Below, one piece after another: positions 1 to 10,589 of a DNA stretch of 64,000 nucleotides. The stretch spans positions 9,238,989 to 9,302,988 of the forward strand of contig CM030931.1 in the NCBI GenBank assembly GCA_018136815.1, read 5' to 3'. The stretch's first letter is position 1, and each line of letters opens with the position of its first letter. Under the pieces are notes generated by a model that was not told the origin of the DNA, did no database searches, and was given only the letters and a program-made list of their open reading frames with translations. The translations under genes were made by a program, and so were the position numbers. The stretch comes from Isochrysis galbana (taxonomy: Eukaryota; Haptophyta; Isochrysidales; Isochrysidaceae).

Positions 1-110
1 GGCAAGCCCATTTCGCGTCGCATCTTTGCGACGTCCTCAGTGAGCTGCCCGCCGGGAGGGGTGCCGAACAGCTCCCTCAGTCCCAAGACCATGGCGACGA
101 GCGAGGGCAT
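1..110 (-). CDS. possible 5' end of a minus-strand gene running off the window
   Basis: Reading leftward from an ATG at 110, the frame stays open to the window edge for 36 codons. The predicted start is MPSLVAMVLGLRELF, followed by a stretch rich in charged residues. Composition is protein-like and differs from the G-run low complexity just upstream, but no domain can be named from so short a piece. It could be a first exon or a chance open frame. Confidence 0.3.
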   Translation of the reverse strand, partial: MPSLVAMVLGLRELFGTPPGGQLTEDVAKMRREMGL

Positions 111-1431
111 TTGGGGGCGGAGTTTGTTGGGGCCACGGCGCGGGGGGGGGGGGGGGGCGCGGGCGGGGGGGGGGGGGGGCGCACTCGACTTTCGTCTCCG
201 CAAGAAATAAGAAACCCCCCCCCCACCCCCACCCCGCCCCTAAGAAACCTCAAATAAGAAACCCCCGGGCGGAGCCCGGTGGGGGCAAGAAAGTTTTAGA
301 AGCTTTGGAGTCCTGTTTTCTTAATGGTGCACCCATACTGTAATATGAGGCTCGCGCCTTGCACCAGGGGTGGCCGCGTTCTTTTGTCAACTCTTTCTGC
401 GATGCCTCCTTTATTGCACTACTTTAGAGGTGCTGTAGTAACTTCTTATCCATGTGCCATGTGCCGTCCGTTGCGGACTCCGATTTGTAACAGAGGAGCT
501 GTACTTTGACCCATGTGCCGTCCGTTGCGGACTCCGATAACGGACTCGGCGCGGCCCGCCAAGACGTTGAGCCGTTTCGCCAACGCGTGAGGCCCACGCC
601 GCGTTTCCGAGAAGCCTCGCGCGGCGGCGGCGGCGCGGGGCGTTGCCGTCGAGGGGAGGGGAGGGCGGCGGCGGCGGCGGCGGGGGGGGGGGGGGGGGGG
701 GAGGTGCGCCGCCCTGCAGGAGGGACCCCTTCCCCCCCCCCCCCCCTCTCTCTCCAGGTTGCCTTTCTGTTACGGGGGAGGGGGGCGAGAGACCCCGGCC
801 GGGCCGGTGAGGGGGGGGCGTCGGGGCCGCGGGAAGGGGCGGGGGGGGGGGGGGCGCAGCTGGCGCGTTGAAGCGGAGCTCTCTCTCTCTCTACCCAAGG
901 CCCCCACCCCCTTCGCTCCCGCGAGAGTGGAGGGAAGGTTTTGAACATGTGTGCGACCTCGTGAGTATGATTTCGACTGGGGTGTTCCCCCCCTCACACA
1001 CAGACACACAAGAGGACAGGGAGAGAGGGGCGCCGGTGAGATGCCCCCCCACCTGCCGCTCCGTTGGCGCGCGCGGGGGGAGAAGGGGGAGGGCGGGGGG
1101 GGGGGCGGGGGAGGCCGAAGGCGGCGCAGGCGCTGTGCCGGGGGGGGGGGGGGGGAAGAAGGGGGGGGGGGGCGGGTTGAGCAGGGGCGGGGGAGGTTGC
1201 GCCAGCGCCGCGGGGGGGCGCCGGGGGGGGGGGGGGGAAGGGGGGAGGGGGGGGGGAAAGGGGGGAGAAGGGGCGGCAGATGGGCGGGGGGGGGGGGAGA
1301 GGCGGCGCGGGGGAGAGTTGCTGCCCCTGCTGCGCTGCTGCTGCCCTCGCTCCCCCCCCCCCTCCCTCCCTCCCTCCCCCCCTCCTCCCCGTCCCCGGTG
1401 CCGCCCGGGCTAGCGACGCGCACGGCGGGGC
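111..1431. repeat. G-rich low-complexity region upstream of the PP2C-like gene
   Basis: Long G homopolymers and GGC/GGA tracts dominate 120-200 and 640-1400, so the many open frames here are compositional. A 28-bp sequence is directly repeated at 457-484 and 511-538. No convincing gene is visible. The region presumably contains the promoter and 5' leader of the gene that starts at 1432, and its G-runs could form quadruplexes. Confidence 0.6.
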
Positions 1432-2388
1432 ATGGGCGGCTCCGCCTCCAAGGCACAGCTCGTGCCTGGAGACACCAAGGTTCACAAGGTGCAAGCGGTA
1501 CGGACAGAGAGCAGGGTGCCTCTGGAGGATCAGCGGATCGCCAAGCCAAAGATCGCATGGCTGTCGATTCCTGGGTTTGGCAAGGATGAGGAGGATAACG
1601 AGGACTTCATTGCCACGGGGGAACTGCCATGTGGAATGTTCTACTGTGCTATCTTTGACGGTCACGGGCCGTGCGGCCGGGTGATCGCAGAGACTTGCGC
1701 ACTGGAGCTACCCAAGGTGCTGAAAGCGCGGTTTCCTGGCACTGCAGATGAGGATGGGCAAAAGGCTATGATAGCGGTCTTTTCGGACTTGCACACAGCG
1801 GTTGCGGAGCTTGACGGAGACGCTGCGGACTTGTCAGGAGCGGTTGGAACAATCGCTCTGTATGATCCGAAAGCTTCCGAGCTGCACGTGGGGAATGTGG
1901 GGGATGCCAAAGCGCTCGTAGGTGGGCTGCTTGGCGAGTGCGAAGAGCTCACCGTCGACCATTATTGCACCGTCGACGAGGAGAAGCAACGCATCGTAGA
2001 GGCGGGTGGGAGAGTCGACGCGAGCGATGATATCCAGTTGGGCACTCTCGGCGAAGTTCGGGTGTGGAAGGGGAGCGAGGTCCTTCATACGGTGTCACGC
2101 GCTATAGGTGACCTGCAGGGCAAGAAGGTGGGCATGCTACACACGCCGAGCGTTAGACGATTCGATTTGGGAAGCCAACACAGGTTCATGGTCATGTGTT
2201 CGAGTGGGGTCTGGAAGGTCATGCATGCCGAGGGAGCTGCGTCTCTCGTCACCGACCTCATGTCGAAGGCTTCAGAATTGAAACCGATTGTGGAAGAGCT
2301 GGTGGAGCAGGCCTCAGAACGATGGGCAGAGCTATGGCAGGGCGAGAACACCTCGTCTCTCTTACTCATATTTCCGAATGTACCGTAG
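1432..2388 (+). CDS. PP2C-family protein phosphatase-like protein, probably catalytically weakened
   Basis: A single-exon 318-residue protein. The PP2C (PPM) fold is recognisable from NED at 56-58, the metal-binding DGHG at 76-79, the strand containing GNVGDAKA near 158, an SRAIGD motif near 222 and a C-terminal ENTSSLLLIF strand. Active PP2Cs carry Asp in the SDGxWD motif, where this protein reads C-S-S258-G-V-W-K, and Asp in the final DN motif, where it has Glu. Metal coordination is therefore impaired or altered. The start MGGSASK is a good N-myristoylation signal, suggesting membrane attachment, and the ATG follows directly after the G-rich leader. Length is close to a bare PP2C domain. 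It may act as a binding or scaffold pseudophosphatase; residual activity cannot be excluded. Confidence 0.85.
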   Translation: MGGSASKAQLVPGDTKVHKVQAVRTESRVPLEDQRIAKPKIAWLSIPGFGKDEEDNEDFIATGELPCGMFYCAIFDGHGPCGRVIAETCALELPKVLKARFPGTADEDGQKAMIAVFSDLHTAVAELDGDAADLSGAVGTIALYDPKASELHVGNVGDAKALVGGLLGECEELTVDHYCTVDEEKQRIVEAGGRVDASDDIQLGTLGEVRVWKGSEVLHTVSRAIGDLQGKKVGMLHTPSVRRFDLGSQHRFMVMCSSGVWKVMHAEGAASLVTDLMSKASELKPIVEELVEQASERWAELWQGENTSSLLLIFPNVP

Positions 2389-3429
2389 AACATTGCTCGG
2401 CCTCTATTGCCGGTCGCGTGAGCGATCGGCTCGACCTCGTGCTGTCTCGGTGCGATGCTAATGTGATACGCTCGGTGTGAGGATAACGCCATTGCTTCTT
2501 CGCAGCTGCGGATGAAGATCGCAAACGCGTGTGGAGAGTTTGACCGTCTCCTCTACGGCAACTCGCATTGCATAACACTGCTGTCCTCGCATTCGTAAAC
2601 TCGTCGATCCTCCCTGAGGTGCACTACCTCTTGCACCACGATTGGTGGATGCATCATCATTCTAGAAGCCGAGAAGGAGACGTTGTTGCTCACTTTTGAT
2701 TCCCAGTGGCACCAGTAATCCAACTCGTTATAGTCGTCTAGGGGCGTGTGAATGTGCGTTGTCGGGATTGTGATGGACCACCCTGTACGCAGATGAGAAG
2801 GTTGATCTCGCCTGCATTCCTGTCCCGTGTTCTATGTCATATAAGCGTTTGTGTAAGTCACATGGTCATGGTGCTGTCAGCCAATGGAGACGAGAGAGGA
2901 TCGGTGTCTACGCTAGTGCGTACACGAGACGATGGATCGTCGGATCCGAAATTTTAGAGAAGATGACGATGTGATGACAAGCTCCCGAACTTTGATGTAT
3001 GCAACAATGACATTGGCTAGCGCAAAACGCACAGGGAGAGGGTGCAACTTGAACTTGAGCACTTGTCACTAGTAGTAGTAGTAATAATAATAATAATAAT
3101 AAAACATCTGAAGATTCGGGCTACTCACGCTAGCTACAGCGGACCACGTACTCACGGTACTCACTCACGACATCGCCTATACCCCAGTATACTCACTCCC
3201 TTACACCACACACCACCCCCTTCATTCCTTTGTCCTTTGTCGGTTTGGTGCATGGGGTAGAGGGGGGGGGGGCGTGCACTACAACGGGCCAAGTGCAGGG
3301 GGTGGGCTGGGGCAGACCTGCTGGTGTGGTGTTCCTGTGGCAAAACAAACATAAACGCCTGTTGCGTGTGACACTTCGTGCCTCTGGGACGTCTCGGCCC
3401 CCTCTCCCTCTTCTCGCGTCCTTTTCAAG
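2389..3429. other. non-coding stretch after the PP2C-like gene
   Basis: No open frame with protein-like composition was found. It holds the likely 3' UTR of the preceding gene, a TAG/TAA trinucleotide run near 3070-3103 belonging to a LINE tail, and a G-run near 3260. Confidence 0.5.
3070..3125 (-). mobile_element. 3' tail of a LINE copy
   Basis: Read on the minus strand, TAGCCC-GAATCTTCAGATG is followed by TTTTATTATTATTA repeats. The same end occurs after the recognisable LINE at 17465-18510 and again near 44376-44412. Only the terminal few tens of bases are visible here, so it is a severely 5'-truncated insertion or a remnant. Confidence 0.55.
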
Positions 3430-3905
3430 TATGATGAATACACACTAGACGAGAAGACGCACCTAGACAAAGCCACCGTGTCAGACATAACGAGAGCACT
3501 CATAAAGAAAGGCCCCCACGCCAAGCCGCAGCCTACACGGGAAGCGTGAAGCGTGTCCGAAAATGAAGGTGGAAAGGCGTGCTCGGGTCCGGGCAAGGAT
3601 TCCGAGGATGAGCCGCTATCCAAACGACAGAAGAAGACGCTCCTCGGGAAGAAACGCGCAGAGACGGCGACCAGGGGGGCCGTGCCCCGCGCGACCTCCT
3701 CCGCACGCCCATCTCGTGCTGCCACCGTGCCCTGCGCGGCCTCCGCCGCACGTTCGTCCGATGCTGACAAGTGGTGGAAGAACCAAATGCCTTGAGGATG
3801 TACCTCTTGGCTCTTGGCTCTTGGACAAGATCAAGATCTGAAGAAGCACGGCTTGGGCAAGGCGGCGATGCACAAGGCCTCCGAAATCTGGGAGGAGGCC
3901 GCCAA
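3430..3905 (+). pseudogene. decayed or intron-split coding stretch of unknown family
   Basis: A pyrimidine tract ending in TTTTCAAG, like a splice acceptor, precedes an open frame reading YDEYTLDEKTHLDKATVSD. That frame is interrupted by a TGA at 3547-3549 and then resumes in frame with a Lys/Arg/Ser-rich, nuclear-type sequence (PLSKRQKKTLLGKKR) up to 3795. A second short frame at about 3833-3909 reads DLKKHGLGKAAMHKASEIWE and ends in a stop. The composition is protein-like throughout. It may be a broken gene, a transposon accessory protein, or a gene whose introns I have not placed. No family was recognised. Confidence 0.35.
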
Positions 3906-3990
3906 GTAAGCGCATCGATGCGAACGTGGACAATCACGAGGTGTGGACGGCTCGCAACGGTCGAAAGGCTGGCCGAAGCCACCAGCATAA

Positions 3991-4520
3991 TCACGCACGT
4001 GCTTCGGTGCTTGTGTTGCCGTCCTGTCGCGGGTCACCCTCCTCACTAGTCAACTCGAAATATTCATTCCGATCTTTATCTTCATCATCTTCATCTCCAT
4101 CTTCATCTTCATCATCTTCATCTTCATTATCTCCATCTTCATCTGACGAGTCCGTCGCGCGCCGTTTCCCACGCGTTCGAGGAGGGGTCTTTGCAGGCAG
4201 ATCTTCACCTGCGTCTTCACCTGCGTCGGCGTGCGGCATCGGCCAGCGGCTCAGTGCATGTGCGCATCTTCCCAGTTGGAAAAAATTTTTATTCCACCAC
4301 CCACCACCCAGCGGCTGAAGATCTGAAGAAAGATGATATCTGCTCTGGGCTCTGGGTGGTGGGTTCCTGCCAGATGCCAGATGCGCTGTGCGATGCGTTC
4401 TGGTTCTGGCAGGATCTTGGAATTTCCTGCCCTCGCCGTGGCGTTGAGCGCCACGACGTGGCCCGCCCTGAGGCTGCCCACGGGTCTCACCTCATCGATC
4501 AGCGCCGGATCAGGGCGCAC
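3991..4520 (-). pseudogene. acidic-tract coding remnant, minus strand
   Basis: Two minus-strand frames follow each other. Frame 4520-4251 is of mixed composition. Frame 4239-3991 carries a long Asp/Glu run encoded by a TCATCT-type microsatellite (about 4078-4145) and ends in ELTSEEGDPRQDGN before a stop. The acidic tail looks like the C-terminus of a nuclear or chromatin-type protein, but no domain is seen. The change of frame between the two parts could mean an intron or decay. Confidence 0.3.
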
Positions 4521-4879
4521 TGTCAGAGAGAAGAGGGCACCGCGAAGGCAGCCTCAACGCGGAGGCTCGTCAGCCACGCGTGGACGGCCGCGTTGGTGAG
4601 CTGGTCCTGGTTTTCGATGCCGAGTTCGAGTGAGGGCAAATCCTGCGAGGGGCGGGTCGGGATGGTCGGGGCGGGGTCTGTGGTAGCTAGGGTAGCCGCG
4701 TGCGCGCGCTGTGAGGAGCTCGGTGGGCTGCGCGGGCAATGATGCCAGTGGGTCAGAGGGTGGTCGGACTGTCGGCAGCCCGACACGGCGCTGCATCGGC
4801 ATCGGGCGGGAATCAAATGCCGAATGCAGCTTAGATATGAAGGGACCGATCCCCCCGCGGGCGCAACCGCGCCAATTCT

Positions 4880-5083
4880 TTACGGGTAGAGCGTGAGCTC
4901 GCGTGACGGAGGGGGGCAGGCAGAGGGGGGGGCCGAATCGCACCATTTCTTGGCGAGCAGATTTTCGTAGCTTCAGGCTTCAGGTAGCCCTCCCCGGAGC
5001 TTTTTCATTGGGCATCGCGCCACGGTCAAAAAATGCAGCCCAGCCCTTACTTATGTTTAAAAAGCCCTTGTTTGACCGCCCTA
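4880..5083 (-). mobile_element. terminal-repeat element, subfamily T2
   Basis: Read from 5083 leftward it begins TAGGGCGGTCAAACA, then a GGGCTTTTTAA stretch, a GGGCTGCATTTTTTGACCG segment and an AAATGGTGCGATTC segment, and finishes near CTCACGCTCTACCCGT. The same order occurs on the plus strand at 15735-15945, so this is a dispersed repeat of about 200 bp. A TA at the tip suggests a Tc1/mariner-like end. No transposase is present. Confidence 0.7.
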
Positions 5084-6299
5084 ACACAATTGCTTGCTGA
5101 TGCGCATTTTGGGAAATGCGCGACGCCCTTTCCAAATCGATGTATTCTTAGTCAATTCAATTGAACAGACTTGAATCATGAGTCATGGGCCCTTGGTTGT
5201 ACCGTTGGGCGCGGCCGTGGACACCGCTCCTGATGGCGGAGTGTGCTCACCGACTACCTAGATGAAAGAGAGGCCCTCCTCAATTAGCAGCTGAGTCTGC
5301 TTGAGCAAACTACTCTACGCGTGCGTACCGCGCCAACGAGCAACAATGTTGGCAGTAGTAGTAGTTGTTGTTGTTGTGATGGAAGTAGTGGTGGTAGTAC
5401 TCGTATAAGTAGTCGTGATAGTAGTGGCGCAATAGCAAGTAGCGACTGCGGAAGAGTAGCTACCGCTGTGAACGCGAGCACCAACATGCTGAAGGGAGAA
5501 GCTGCGCACAATGCACTGGATGCACACGTGACCGAAGTAAGCTGTATGCATGCCCAGTTGGTCCAGCCTGGATGAAGCCCTCAACAACGTCTAACTCACT
5601 AGCTCCGCACTCTTGTTCCGGGCACCGACCGACTCCAGAACAAAGCCAATGGATGGTCTAGGCAAGAGGCGCGACAGCATCGGAGCTTTGTGTTTACTCT
5701 TTGGACTCGTGGCTTCTTGTAAAATCGAGAGGTTCAAGTCCCACCAACCCGACCTTGCGACGGAGTGCGTGCCCGCTCTGCCAGTGACTCTCATTCCGTA
5801 ACCTCGAGCCGAAACCACGCCAGTGATTAGGAGCCGTCCTACTCGTGCCGACCCGCAATGGTGCAAACGAGGTGAGCGAAGGCCCTTGTCCCAAGTTCGC
5901 CGCCGCACCAAACAGGACCGCGTTACGCGAGAGCATCGAGAGCTGCGCCTCGGCCGATTCGTGTCGTGCGGATCGCGTCCTACCCCACCGACTCCAAGCG
6001 TATCGGGCTCTCGTTGCGCGAATGCGAGCTTTGTAGGTGGGATAAAATCCACGGGGGGTGCGGCGGGTTCCGCATGAGGAGCTACCGTCCCAATATTGTG
6101 ATGGGCTGCGCCATCCACGAGACGAGCGCTGCTTCCTAAATTCCTCGAACACTTCCCAGGTGCTCGAAAGGCGTCCACTCTTATATAGACGAGTAATTGC
6201 CACCTGCCACAGCAATGCAGATCCAACGTTGTCATGCTAGGCTACCGTTGGCGAGGGTCGGCGAGCGCCCAAGGGCGGCAAGAGGCTGGATACGCACAC
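5084..6299. other. intergenic and possible 3' exons of the PPR-like gene
   Basis: 5350-5425 is a degenerate GTA/GTT trinucleotide repeat. 5600-6235 contains minus-strand open frames, including one stretch reading LYKSGRLSSTWEVFEEF that resembles a PPR helix pair. The last exon or exons of the PPR-like gene may lie here. I could not fix splice sites, so no exon is claimed. Confidence 0.35.
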
Positions 6300-8881
6300 C
6301 TGTTCCCGTTCAGGCGTAGGGCTGAGCAGCTGCCCCTGTTCCTTTGCTCTCAATATCATGTCCAGCGCGATTTGTGGCCGACCAATGGTTAGGAACGCAA
6401 GCGCGACCTCCTGCCCGAGCTTGAGCCGAACCCACTCTGAGAGGAAGCCCTTTGAACACTCGTAAGATTTGAGAGCAACCTCGAGAGACTAAATGTCAAA
6501 GCAGCATAGGAAGAAATCAGCTCATGGAAAAAGGCGGACAGCCCCAAAATGTACAAAATGTCGTACATATTATGGCGTAAGCATCTTTGTGGCTCAACTC
6601 TAACAACGGAGGGAGCGAGGTCGACTCTGGGTGCAATCACACACCTGCACCGTAGGTTGCCGGCCGTCCGGTGGTAGAAGAGCACCAAGCAACGCCGCAA
6701 CGACATTCGCTTGTTCACCTGAGGACGCCTCGCCTAGGATAGCAGAGCTCCCGCCCCATTCGAAGAGCTCAAGAGCTAGGGTGGCGTCGCCGTGCATCTC
6801 GCAGCCGCGCATGAGGGATACAAGGGCGGTAGGTGTGGCGAGACTGAGCTCATCGCCCCGACCTACAACACAGTAAGTGGCAAGTCGGCGATTTTAGATA
6901 GGGAGGAGAGCGTGGATGCATGAAGAAGAGTGCCCGACACCCCAGGTTTGATGGGGGCATGGGTGTGCCACAAGCTTGACAATGACGTAGATGGAAGATT
7001 AATGGTACCCCCCCCTCCCCCGAGAAGGACTCTTACTCAAGAGCTCGAATCCTGTGCGGAGAAGCCCAGCGTCACGACACGCGAGGATGATAAGGCTCAG
7101 GTTGGTGGGCGACAGCATTTTCGGCGAGGAGGCCGCAGCGTCTCGGTAAATGGAGAGTGCGGATTGAGCATCGGAGCATCTCGCACATGCGATAAGCGCC
7201 GCCGAGAGGAGCTGTGACTAAGACGGTTAGAAAAGAGCGGGCACCGTGAGCCAAGATGGTTGCTGTTTACACCCAGCGGACGGTTCAGCTGATTTAGCTT
7301 TCTGATGGCAAGGATTCTATCAACTGGCATACTCAAGCATCAGCTGTGCTCCACGCCAGCAGCCGCTTACCTGTCTCACTTGGGATTCATGTTGTGTTCG
7401 CTCCTTTGAGATGCTACGATTCGCCTTATTCTCTCTACTGCGCAGCTGTTGTGACATGGATGCGTCATCGCTTGGTGTCCTAGCAGCCTCATTCATTCCA
7501 TCATCGCGATGTTTGGCGCCCCAGACGAGCTGTTCCGCTTTCGTCGCAAGCCGTTCCTCCGTCTGCGTGCACTCATGCGCAGATCCCCGCCTCAATCGGA
7601 CGTTGTCACCTCTGAAGCCTTCGCCATCTCCGCCACATGAAGCGAGGCTGCCGAACGATGGATTGGCCTCGAATGTCGCCATCGTCCGTCGGAAGACCTC
7701 GAGCGCTTCCTGAAGCTTTCCAGTCATGCCGAGAGCGTGAATCATTTGAAGCTCTCCAGTGATGCCGTCACCAAAGAGGCGCGCATCATATAGGCGCGAC
7801 GCTAGCATCGGGTTGGCGACGGCCTGCGCCGGCTCATTTGCTGCTGCCATCAGTTTGGTGAGGGTTCGCTGACGCGCTCGTAGGCCTCGTTGAGAGGCGG
7901 AGTCCCATATGGCGAGCGCCTCGGCTGTGCGGTCTGCACCAATGAGTGCATCGAGGAGTTCACACATGGGGCCTTGTTCAAGTGGCTTGGTCAATGTGCG
8001 GCATGCATGCGAATAGAGTAGTAGAGACGCATGAACAAGTCCCGACAGTGCGCAAATGCTGAGCATCGGGTTGATGACCTGAAATCGCAGGCAGCGTTGG
8101 AGATGTTGAACGCGCGGGCTGGGGTGGGGGTGGGGGGGGTGGGGGGGGAGGTACGAGAGCTTCCACACGTCTCGCACGACTTCTACAAAGCCCATTGGCA
8201 TCAAGTCGTGCACGTGCACAAAGGCGCCAGAAGCATTAAGCAAATATTACACGTGATGGGTCAGGAGCCAGACAGTACCATGGCGAGTGATTCCTGTTCA
8301 TTTGAATCGTCGTGGTTGGGCGCCACCCGAGAGCCTTCGCCCACTCGGTGGCTTACGCCGCTCGGGGCGTCAGTGCTGTCATTTGGCCGTTGTCCGGCAT
8401 CGGACTTTGGCCATACTACTAGGCCCGAGTCCGCGCGCAGGTCTTCCACGATCTTGAAGGCCAGGTGCACAACCTGAGTCCGCCGTTGCTCACTTGCATC
8501 GGAGAGCAGCTCTGATGGGCCGACTGTCCAGTTGAAGCGGTAACACTCGGTCATAGCACAGAGCAGCTTGGCTGCAACACGCGGTGTGACCGGCGCAATG
8601 CGCTCCTGCCGGAAGCGCATGTACACCTCAGTTGCGAGTCCGCCCTGCCCAAGCTCACAGCAGTTGCGTACTGCGGCCACCACGCTGGCCTCCATGTCAT
8701 CAGGTGTATCACCAGCGCCGCCGCTCGCTTGGTCTGCACGGCTCATCTGCTCGATAAGCCGGTTGACAAGGCGATAGTTGAGCTGTGGCAACGCGTTCAC
8801 GAGCTTGCGTGGCGCGGGTGGAGGCGCGGATAGCGTCGCAGAGAGTTGCGAGGCCGAGACGGCTAGGCCGCGGCGCCACAC
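6300..8881 (-). CDS. pentatricopeptide-repeat-like protein, five exons placed, 3' end unresolved
   Basis: Exons by splice signal and frame are 8881-8279, 8078-7371, 7211-7037, 6862-6645 and 6488-6300. Introns of 200, 159, 174 and 156 nt have GT-AG ends, and every junction keeps frame (603, 708, 175+218 and 189 nt). The protein shows repeated helix pairs of about 35 residues, such as LSAALIACARCSDAQSALS and LVSLMRGCEMHGDATLALEL, typical of PPR proteins that bind organellar RNA. The N-terminus (WRRGLAVSASQLSATLSAP) looks like an organelle transit peptide. The 8881 codon is GTG and no in-frame ATG is evident just upstream, so a short first exon may be missing. The last placed exon ends at a CAG|GTGTGC donor, so at least one more exon lies below 6300. 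Confidence 0.65.
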
Positions 8882-9720
8882 GCCGCGCGCGGCGGTGGCG
8901 CCCCGGCGCAGAGAGGTGCGCAGCAGCAGCGTGGGAGGCTGGGGCTGGGTGGCGGGAGGAGCGCTCCAAGCTAGGAAATAGGAGGTGGAGCGCAGAGCGC
9001 AGAGCGCGGAGAGGAGAGAGAGGGAGACAGGCAGGGGAGCGAGGGAAACGAGTGTGAGAAAGAGGGACAGAGAGGGGGGGGGGAGGGGGGGGGAAGGGAG
9101 AAGGAGAGGGCTCCCGGCACCCTCCTCGTCTCTCCGCTCGCTCGCTCGCTCGCTCCCCCTTCCCTTGCCGTGCGTGCGCGGCTAGCGACTACAAGTCTTG
9201 TGTGAACTCCTACTACTACTCTACTAGAGCTACTTACTTAGTTTATGTGCTCAGTTCGGTATGAGCATTCCTGCTCGGTTCTCTCGCGTCTCTCTGGCTT
9301 TTTCCCGGCCCTTTCTTTCCCACCTCCCCGTGGTATTCCTCTCTTTTCCCCTCTCTTTTTCCCTCTGCTTAGATCTTAGATTGGAGGGTAGAGAGTAGGA
9401 GTAGAGAGGAGGATCGGGATAGGAATAGACTACTGCTAGACCAGTACAAAACTGTACGCTCTCAAACAAATAATTGTACTACTAGGAATATCGCATTTCT
9501 TCATTTTCTCGTATCGTGCGCAGCGTGCGCGGCCCTGGGCCCACCTTGTCAGAGAGTTTTCTTGTTGTGTGAGTAGTGGTAGTGAGTATAACCCTAGTGT
9601 TGTGGGCCCGTAGCCCTCGACAGCATTGGCATTGGAGGCCCTCTACCCCGCGATGGGGGTATGCATGCATGCATGCGCGGTTGTTGCATGTCTCATGCCT
9701 CATCGTCTCGTCTCGTCCGC
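8882..9720. other. intergenic, purine/pyrimidine-rich
   Basis: 8985-9120 is a GA-rich tract that includes GCGCAGA repeats. 9135-9160 is a CGCT tetranucleotide run. 9200-9480 is TC-rich. No protein-like frame of useful length is seen. The region probably contains the promoter of the leftward PPR-like gene. Confidence 0.5.
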
Positions 9721-10110
9721 AACTAAGTTTATACTTAGACGCGATGGAGCGCGCCGCCGCGACTCCCCTCTCCTTCGGGCCCCCCGCCGAGGGCGCCCCA
9801 CCAGCATCCATGGAGCAGTCGCTGTCGAAGCGGCCGCGTCCGCCCACCGAGGCCGAGCAGGTGTGTGCGACTCTGGTCGCGCCGCACGGCCCGTGGCCCC
9901 GGCCACACCACCCATGGCAGCCATGCTGGCCTCCCCCATGGGGGGCAGCATGCTGCTGGCAGCACCCCAACAGTGTCAGGCTCCAACAGCCATCGCCTCC
10001 ATTGGGCATGCCTTATGGCAGAGGCCCCTCCCGCCCTGGCAAGGGCCGCGCTGCTCCGGCAGCGCGGCCCGAGGCCGGGTGGCCCCTTATGGGCAAAACA
10101 TCCACTCTCC
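9721..10110 (+). mobile_element. structured short retroposon, family B, copy B1
   Basis: The copy begins AACTAAGTTTATACTTAG, a 6-bp stem with a TTAT loop, followed within a few bases by ATGGAGCGCGCCGCC. Similar copies lie at 52788-53164 (minus) and 62094-62520. Near its 3' end, 10043-10070 is a perfect 12-bp stem, GGGCCGCGCTGC against GCAGCGCGGCCC, with a TCCG loop. A second inverted repeat centred on CCCCCATGGGGG lies near 9940. The frame after ATGGAGCGC is Pro/Ala-rich and not clearly protein-coding. The ends beyond the second hairpin are not defined, and no target duplication was found for this copy. Confidence 0.7.
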
Positions 10111-10178
10111 AGAGACACCCCCTCATACACAGCACACCACACGCATGAGGCACAAACACACGACCCCCCTGGGGAAAG

Positions 10179-10580
10179 GGCGCGGGACTTCTACCGTCCC
10201 CGTTTTGCACTTGTGACTTCTACTGCCCCCCCCCCCCCCCAAGGCGCGGGACTTCTACCGTCCCCGTTTTGCACTTGTGACTTCTACTGCCCCCCCCCCC
10301 CCCCAACCAAGGGAGGGGAGGGAAGGGGAATGGAGCTAAGGTCACACGGCTTGTGAAAAGGTTGGGCCCCCTGACTGTATGAATATTCTCGACCCCCCGC
10401 CCCCCGCCGACCCGCCCCCCCTCCCCAACCGCCGAGCCCTCCCCCAGCCGCCGAGCCCTCCCCCAGCCGCCGAGCCCTCCCCAGCCGCCCAGTTCCCCCC
10501 GCCCCCTCTCCCCCCACTCCCCCCATTCGACCAGCGCCCCAGCCCCCTCTTTCGCCTCCTTCTCCCTGGCAAGAGAGGAA
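10179..10580. repeat. 63-bp tandem duplication followed by a CCGCCGAGCCC minisatellite
   Basis: Two copies of a unit containing GGCGCGGGACTTCTACCG and TTTTGCACTTGTGACTTC plus a poly-C tail occupy 10179-10303. After a short unique segment, 10390-10560 is built of imperfect CCGCCGAGCCCTCCCCCAG repeats. The open frames here, poly-Pro on one strand and poly-Gly on the other, are compositional. Confidence 0.7.
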
Positions 10581-10589
10581 GGTCAAGGC

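Noticed and set aside
770-1665. Overlapping long Pro- and Gly-rich frames on both strands
   Set aside because: Produced by G homopolymers. Only the plus-strand frame from 1432 contains real motifs.
5725-5765. tRNA-like T-arm (GGTTCAAGTCC)
   Set aside because: The flanking bases do not pair as a T stem and no acceptor, D or anticodon arms can be drawn around it.
9721-10110. Helitron interpretation of the terminal hairpins
   Set aside because: No CTRR end follows the hairpin, and related family A copies carry 11-18 bp target duplications, which Helitrons do not make.
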